From Chryseobacterium indologenes (GTDB taxonomy: Bacteria; Bacteroidota; Bacteroidia; Flavobacteriales; Weeksellaceae): a stretch of 64,000 nucleotides of DNA. A program made the position numbers and the translations under genes. Position 1 is the first letter of the stretch. Every line of letters starts with the position of its first letter. Location: NCBI RefSeq assembly GCF_018362995.1, contig NZ_CP074372.1, forward strand, positions 2,914,001 to 2,978,000, read 5' to 3'. This document shows positions 58,775 to 64,000 of the stretch, piece by piece. The notes beneath the pieces are model-generated. The model made no database searches and was not told the origin of the DNA. It saw only the letters and a list, made by a program, of their open reading frames with translations.

Positions 58775-60670
58775 TTAATGTTTGGCCCACCAAAGAGGAG
58801 TCAGTACAGCATCTGCACCGCCAAGTAATTGTACAGCTTTATCATATCCGGACTGATCCGTATTTCTGAAGGTACTTGGATATCTTAATCTCTGAGGGAA
58901 ATTCTGAATAGAATTCGTCATATAGTTTCCTGAACTCAGATTAGGAAGATTGGGCAATGGAGCTTCAATGGCTGGGTTTTCAAAAAACGGCAGCCCGAGT
59001 CTCCTCTGATCACTCCAGGATTCTAATGGCAACCAAGGCATATTGGCAATATATTTCTGGGTAATAATTTTTGTCAGTTTATCATTCTTTACCGATCCAT
59101 TCTTATAAATGGTATTCACAGGATATTTAATTTCAACAGAAACTAAATTCCCACTTACAGGATCTTTATATTTCATCGTGTGACTTACTCCCGGTTCTGT
59201 AATATGACTATAAGAAACAGAAGTACCATCACGGTTATAATCTGTTGAAGCAATATACTGACCATAGAATTGTGAAACTCCATTATAAGCAAAACTTTCC
59301 TGAATTCCCTTGTTATAGGCAGCTTCATCACCCATCGGAACTGACCAGCCTTTCAGTGCAGCTTCCGCCAAAAGGAAATAAGTTTCCCAGCTTGCAAAAA
59401 ATATTCTTGAATTTTTACTTTCCCGATACTGCTTACCCAATGCCGGCATACATCCTACTACATTTCTTAAGCCGTTTCTCTGTCCTTTTACTCCCCAGTT
59501 TCCAATGGTATAGGCATTCCAGGTATTTACGGTATTTATTGTTATTTTAGAATTGTCTTCAAACGTAAGATCTCCGTGATTTGTAGTTGCTTGATTGGTA
59601 TACGTCGGATACAATGAGTAAACCGGGCTTGTAAGATCCCCCGGAATATAGAATGTTTTATATGCTCTTGGGTCGATTTTATTAGGTAATCCGTCCAACC
59701 AGTAGCCTGCACTTGGGTCATTGGTCATTGTAGTGAACTGTTGATCATATTTTATACCAATATAATCAGATGCCTTTACCTGTGCATGTTGAGCCGCTGG
59801 TAATTGGTCTGTAGAATTTACTCCTCCCAAGCCAATGTATAAATTATTAAGGGTTGCTGATAAAATTTGAGAGTTCCATTCTCTGGACATTACACCTGTT
59901 AATGCATCCCATCCCGGTTTTTCAGCCACTTTAAAATTATCTGCACTTGTAGCGATAAACATATTTGAATTAGCCGCTGCTTCAAATTCTGTTTTTGCTT
60001 TTGAAGGATCTACTTCGGCAATTCTCATGGCAATTCTCATCCTCATAGAATTGGCATATTTAACCCACTGAGTCCAGTTAAAACCATACACCATATCATA
60101 GGCATTAGCATTGGATGGTACTCCTTGGGTTGTCTCCATTTTTGCGACTGCATCTTTTAATTCTTCCAAAATAAAATAATACACTTCTTTTTCAGAATTG
60201 AAAGTAGGATTCGTTCCCTGAAAAGCCTGAATAGGTTGAGGTCCGAAATTATCCGAAAATTCACTCATTAAATAAGCTCTCCAGATTCTGGAAATCTGAA
60301 TGACATTATTATAATAAGGTTTTCCCTGCCCGGCCGCTTTTTTTTCATTAGCCAATTGAATGGCCGCATTCGCATTATTCAGCCAATCTGAAACGTATTT
60401 CCAGTATTCGGAAGTCCAGGAATCGTCGTAAGTTCCCCCTGCAATTCCCGTTGATAAATGCTGTCTGGCTGCCGTTTTCCAGTATAAAACAAAAACACGT
60501 TCTGCGATATTAGGATCCTGCTGAGCACCGAGAATTGAATTATTTAAGAAATATTCAGGTTCTGCCTTACTAGCGTCTACGGCAAACGGGTTATTATTGA
60601 TGTCTTCAAAATCATTACATGAAGTACATAGTAAACCAATCGTAAAAAATGATAATATATATTTTTTCAT
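58775..60670 (-). CDS. SusD-like lipoprotein (SusD-like_2 type), third pair
   Basis: 631 residues. Lipobox CTSC (Cys 18) with signature start NDFEDINNNPFAVDASKAEPEYFLNNSI. Then RIWRAYLMSEFSDNFGPQPIQAFQG, EVYYFILEELKDAVAKMETTQ, FFASWETYFLLAEAALKGW and KIITQKYIANMPWLPLESWSDQRRLG, and a final LPNLSSGNYMTNSIQNFPQRLRYPSTFR. This is the long SusD-like_2 form. It starts 15 nt after the SusC stop. Ligand unknown, no degradative enzymes adjoin. Confidence 0.9.
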   Translation of the reverse strand: MKKYILSFFTIGLLCTSCNDFEDINNNPFAVDASKAEPEYFLNNSILGAQQDPNIAERVFVLYWKTAARQHLSTGIAGGTYDDSWTSEYWKYVSDWLNNANAAIQLANEKKAAGQGKPYYNNVIQISRIWRAYLMSEFSDNFGPQPIQAFQGTNPTFNSEKEVYYFILEELKDAVAKMETTQGVPSNANAYDMVYGFNWTQWVKYANSMRMRIAMRIAEVDPSKAKTEFEAAANSNMFIATSADNFKVAEKPGWDALTGVMSREWNSQILSATLNNLYIGLGGVNSTDQLPAAQHAQVKASDYIGIKYDQQFTTMTNDPSAGYWLDGLPNKIDPRAYKTFYIPGDLTSPVYSLYPTYTNQATTNHGDLTFEDNSKITINTVNTWNAYTIGNWGVKGQRNGLRNVVGCMPALGKQYRESKNSRIFFASWETYFLLAEAALKGWSVPMGDEAAYNKGIQESFAYNGVSQFYGQYIASTDYNRDGTSVSYSHITEPGVSHTMKYKDPVSGNLVSVEIKYPVNTIYKNGSVKNDKLTKIITQKYIANMPWLPLESWSDQRRLGLPFFENPAIEAPLPNLPNLSSGNYMTNSIQNFPQRLRYPSTFRNTDQSGYDKAVQLLGGADAVLTPLWWAKH

Positions 60671-60685
60671 TGTTTCAGTTGTTAA

Positions 60686-63583
60686 TTAAAAGCCTAAAGT
60701 GATTGTAAATAAATAAGATCTTGAAGTAGGAAAAGCAAGGTTTTCAAATCCTGTAGCATTAGAATTAATTGCGAATACAGATTCCGGATCAATTCCTTTT
60801 GCTTTGCTATAGATCATCCATACGTTATTTGCCGTAAAAGCAACCTTAGCGCTCTGTAAGGCTAGTTTCTGGAAAATACTTTTAGGGAAACTGTAGGTCA
60901 GCTGAATATTTCTTAAACGAATATTGGTAGCATCATAAATATTTTGTTCTGTAATTCCTAAATTTCCAGATGTTACAGCTCCCCAATAATCCTGTTGAGT
61001 AATTTCTTTGGTATTTGTTGTGTAACCGCTATTTCCTTGTACTACTGCATCCAAAATCATATTATCACGTCTTCCTCCGGGGGCAGTGTCTGCAGCAAGT
61101 CCATTCGCTTGTAATGCAGCTTGTGTAGCAGAGAAAAATTTACCTCCGATTCTTCCGTCAATTAAAAATGAAAGTCCAATATTTTTATAAACAAAGCTGT
61201 TTGTAAAACCAAACAAAGCTCTCGGCGTTTGATCTCCCAGATAATATTGATCAGAAGTAGCCTGCGGTAATCCATTTTGATCCACAATAAGCTTTCCGTA
61301 ATGAGGGCTGCTCGTATCTTCTACTCTTAAGAATTTTGTTCCATAAATCGCTCCGTAAGGTTTTCCTACTTCTGCAAAAAAAGCAACGTTATCAAAACCT
61401 GATAAAGGGTATTTTGAAACAATACCATCAATTTTATCGATGTTACTTTTTAGGGTTGAAAAATTGGCATTGACATTCCACACAAAACTTTCCTTCTTAA
61501 AAATATCCGTATTCAATACGAATTCAAACCCTTTGTTATGCAGCCCTCCTGAATTAATCATCATTCTTTCATATCCGGAAAGTGGATTTATCGGAATAGC
61601 TATAAGCTGATCAGTAGCATTATTATTAAAATAACTTATATCCAGAGACACTCTGTCAAAAAACTTCATGTCTGCACCGACTTCAAAAGTTTTAAGCTTT
61701 TCCGCATGTAAATCCGGATTAAAAAGTATTTTATTTCTTGCAAGTACAATATGTCCGTTTGGATCAGTGGAAGCGATATATGTGTTGTTTAAGCTTTGAG
61801 GAGGTAAAGAGTTACCCACAACAGCGTAAGCTGCACGGAGCTTAGCAAATGTTAAGGCATTTAAAGTTGTACCATTTAATTTTTTCAGCATATCTGTCAA
61901 AACTAGTGAAGTACTCACGGAAGAATAAAAATAAGACCTGTTATTGATATTCAAAGTAGAAGACCAATCATTTCTTGCCGTAGCATTCAGAAACCAATAT
62001 CCGTCATAATTAATTTCAGCAGCAGCAAATACTGAATTAATTTTTTTCCACATATCAACTTCAGTCGTCGTAACAGAAGCAAGATCACTCGTATTAGATG
62101 TGCTGAAAACATTGGGAAGAATAAGATTTTGTGTGGAAAAGTATAGTGCCTTATCCCTGCTTTCCATCATTTGCCCATAGACAGAAAGTGATCCTCCCCA
62201 TTTACCAACAATATTATCTTTTTTAGCATTAAGACTTATAATATAATTATTCTCATAAAACTTTTCCTGACCGGTAGAGTAAGAATTATTACGGCCAGAT
62301 CCCGTCCAAACCCTTGCATCATTGTTTAAAGAATAGAAATCTGTCCCTAGCCTCACATCTGCGCTCAACCAGTTATTAAATTGATATTTAAGATAACCGT
62401 TTAATAAAAACCTGTCTTTTTTATCAGCGTTCAATGCATTATAAGCTGTCCAATAAGGATTAACTCCATTGGAGGTTATCCAGCGCGACGTTACTCCATT
62501 TTGCATCTGTCCCTCACGGTAATCTCTTACATCAATATTTTGAGGCATCAGAAGGATTCTTGGGTAGTAATTACCATCACCCTGTCCTGCAGAAGGTCTG
62601 TTTGTACCTTTAACACTCATATATTGAGCTTTCACCTCAGTAGTCCATCTTTTATTAGCCCCAAAGTTAGAATTCATTTTTGCCATAAAATTGAACCTCT
62701 CATATTTTGAGTTCGGAATCTGGTTATTATTGTTTAAATAATTAGCAGAAGTGTACAAGCTTGATCCTTCACCTATATTCTCCTGAAAGCTCAATGTATG
62801 CTGTGCGGTAGTTCCTGTCTTAAAAAAGTTTTTTAAGTTATCATGGACCGTCATGTTTGATCCTTCAAAAGCGGGTCCCCATGAAGTTGTATTGTCGGTC
62901 CCTGGTGGATTGACCAACCCATTACTTCCTTGTGCGAAACTATGCTGCAAATCAGGTTTCATAAAAATATTTTCAAAGCCTAAGCTTGTAGAATATGTAA
63001 TTCCTAATCCTCCTTTTCTTTTGCCGGTTTTTGTAGTAATCAAAATAACTCCGTTTCCACCTCTGGAACCATAAAGAGCAGAAGCAGCACCACCTTTTAA
63101 AACGGAAAGGCTTTCAATGTCATCGGGATTGATATCACTTAAACCATTACCCATATCAAGATCCGGATTCCAGAAATCGTTATTAGAGTCTTTTCCATTC
63201 TGCTTAACCTTTGACCCTAAGCTATTACTTAACGGAATTCCATCCACTACAATAAGGGGCTGATTATCTCCTGTAAAAGAATTAAACCCCCGCAGATTAA
63301 TTTTGGAAGAAGAACCAGGTCCAAAACCTCCTTTAATAACTTGTAATCCGGCAACCTTACCTGCTAATGCATTAGTTATGTTATTTTCTTTAGCATCGAC
63401 AAGTGTTTGGCCTTTCACATCCTGGAAAGAATATCCAAGCGCTTTTTTTTCTTTTTTTACACCATAAGCTGTAACAACTACTTCGTCAATCTTTGACGCT
63501 TTAGTTGAATCGCTTTGTGCATACAATCCACCGAAAAAGAATAAGGATTGGAGCAGTCCAACCTTAAAAATGGTTTTTTTCAT
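60686..63583 (-). CDS. SusC/RagA-family TonB-dependent transporter, third pair
   Basis: 965 residues. Signal peptide (MKKTIFKVGLLQSLFFFGGLYA). Directly afterwards comes the plug: DEVVVTAYGVKKEKKALGYSFQDVKG, NALAGKVAGLQVIKGGFGPGS and VLKGGAASALYGSRGGNGVILITTKTG. As in the first pair, no carboxypeptidase-regulatory domain precedes the plug. The C-terminus is ENLAFPTSRSYLFTITLGF. Operon with the SusD gene 15 nt downstream. Function: TonB-driven uptake through the outer membrane; ligand unknown. Confidence 0.93.
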   Translation of the reverse strand: MKKTIFKVGLLQSLFFFGGLYAQSDSTKASKIDEVVVTAYGVKKEKKALGYSFQDVKGQTLVDAKENNITNALAGKVAGLQVIKGGFGPGSSSKINLRGFNSFTGDNQPLIVVDGIPLSNSLGSKVKQNGKDSNNDFWNPDLDMGNGLSDINPDDIESLSVLKGGAASALYGSRGGNGVILITTKTGKRKGGLGITYSTSLGFENIFMKPDLQHSFAQGSNGLVNPPGTDNTTSWGPAFEGSNMTVHDNLKNFFKTGTTAQHTLSFQENIGEGSSLYTSANYLNNNNQIPNSKYERFNFMAKMNSNFGANKRWTTEVKAQYMSVKGTNRPSAGQGDGNYYPRILLMPQNIDVRDYREGQMQNGVTSRWITSNGVNPYWTAYNALNADKKDRFLLNGYLKYQFNNWLSADVRLGTDFYSLNNDARVWTGSGRNNSYSTGQEKFYENNYIISLNAKKDNIVGKWGGSLSVYGQMMESRDKALYFSTQNLILPNVFSTSNTSDLASVTTTEVDMWKKINSVFAAAEINYDGYWFLNATARNDWSSTLNINNRSYFYSSVSTSLVLTDMLKKLNGTTLNALTFAKLRAAYAVVGNSLPPQSLNNTYIASTDPNGHIVLARNKILFNPDLHAEKLKTFEVGADMKFFDRVSLDISYFNNNATDQLIAIPINPLSGYERMMINSGGLHNKGFEFVLNTDIFKKESFVWNVNANFSTLKSNIDKIDGIVSKYPLSGFDNVAFFAEVGKPYGAIYGTKFLRVEDTSSPHYGKLIVDQNGLPQATSDQYYLGDQTPRALFGFTNSFVYKNIGLSFLIDGRIGGKFFSATQAALQANGLAADTAPGGRRDNMILDAVVQGNSGYTTNTKEITQQDYWGAVTSGNLGITEQNIYDATNIRLRNIQLTYSFPKSIFQKLALQSAKVAFTANNVWMIYSKAKGIDPESVFAINSNATGFENLAFPTSRSYLFTITLGF

Positions 63584-64000
63584 AAAAATTAGATTTGGTA
63601 TATATTTAATAATATCACAAGATATTTCAACAAATAAACGTAATTCTTATTAAATTAATATGCAATCATTAATTATTTATGTTAAATACATTAATAAAAG
63701 CAACCAAATCTTTTTAATATCAACATATTAAATCATTAATATGAGATTAAAGATTTTGATACTTAAATGATTAAGTAAAATTTAAACTTAGATGAGCTAT
63801 AGTATAAATCTAGTACTTTGTGGGGATTGAGTTGAAGAAAATAATGGAATTGTTTAGACTCTTATAGAATGATAAAGGAGTATGTACTGTGAATGATAAG
63901 TGATCAACTCTAAATCGTGAGTTTTAATATTCCTAACTATGTCATTCCGTAGGAATCCAGCCACATTTATTAACGTGAAGGTTTCAAAGGGAAAATATAC
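63584..64000. other. Intergenic region upstream of the third susC
   Basis: AT-rich, no ORF or RNA gene seen. It contains the small dyad ATTCCGTAGGAAT near 63943-63955, reminiscent of short intergenic repeats of Chryseobacterium that I know from memory only. No clear TAnnTTTG box was found on the minus strand. Confidence 0.4.

Noticed and set aside
1..64000. tRNA or rRNA genes
   Set aside because: None could be recognised by eye; a tRNAscan/Infernal run would be decisive.

Overview
The window looks like a chromosomal segment of a Flavobacteriia member, most likely Chryseobacterium or a close relative. The evidence is the low G+C content, promoter -7 boxes of the TAnnTTTG type with few Shine-Dalgarno sites, type IX secretion sorting tails, three SusC/SusD pairs, and families typical of that group (DUF3667, DUF4407, DUF4252/GIN, DUF6705-like, IcmF). 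No tRNA, rRNA, CRISPR array, insertion sequence or prophage was seen. Genus assignment is inference from gene content, not from a search. || 1-10.5 kb holds a 5'-truncated trmB, a pair of paralogous secreted proteins, a double-glycine-leader Cys-rich peptide, the ribosomal operon rplM-rpsI-rpsB (minus strand, no tsf after it), a DUF3667 membrane protein, the fused isobutyryl-CoA mutase icmF and a diphthine-ammonia-ligase-like PP-loop protein. 10.5-22 kb holds a PLP decarboxylase, a serine hydrolase lipoprotein, a PadR/membrane-protein pair, a 2H phosphoesterase, a T9SS-exported M64 peptidase with its small partner, ruvC, DUF4407, a secreted tail-collar protein, a T9SS cargo protein, a KTSC protein and guaB. 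|| 22-34 kb holds an ECF sigma/anti-sigma/GIN/DUF4252 cassette, an XRE regulator, a JAMM-like lipoprotein followed by two secreted proteins, a GlmU-like protein, rpmE2, a beta-helix lipoprotein, a MazG-like protein and aroA. 34-53 kb is rich in phosphoester metabolism at the cell surface: a PI-PLC lipoprotein, a GDPD-like/alkaline phosphatase fusion, one SusCD pair next to it, an Omp85 protein, and a second SusCD pair followed by a Tat-exported phospholipase C. || 53.3-58.6 kb is the most interesting region. It is a compact five-gene operon: fibre-like subunit, chaperone-like protein, a 915-residue usher-like outer-membrane barrel with N- and C-terminal Ig/carboxypeptidase-regulatory-like domains, a second paralogous subunit, and a third distinct secreted protein. 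The organisation parallels chaperone-usher fimbriae, but the proteins do not look like classical FimC/FimD or like Bacteroidales type V pili, so I propose it as an undescribed Bacteroidota surface-fibre assembly system. A third SusCD pair closes the window. || A second notable signal is in the non-coding DNA. Three intergenic elements (3285-3395, 34981-35114, 45683-45845) each begin within about 10 nt of a stop codon. Each consists of two inverted arms written in a 7-nt period, with sense-strand heptads that start mainly with TGG.
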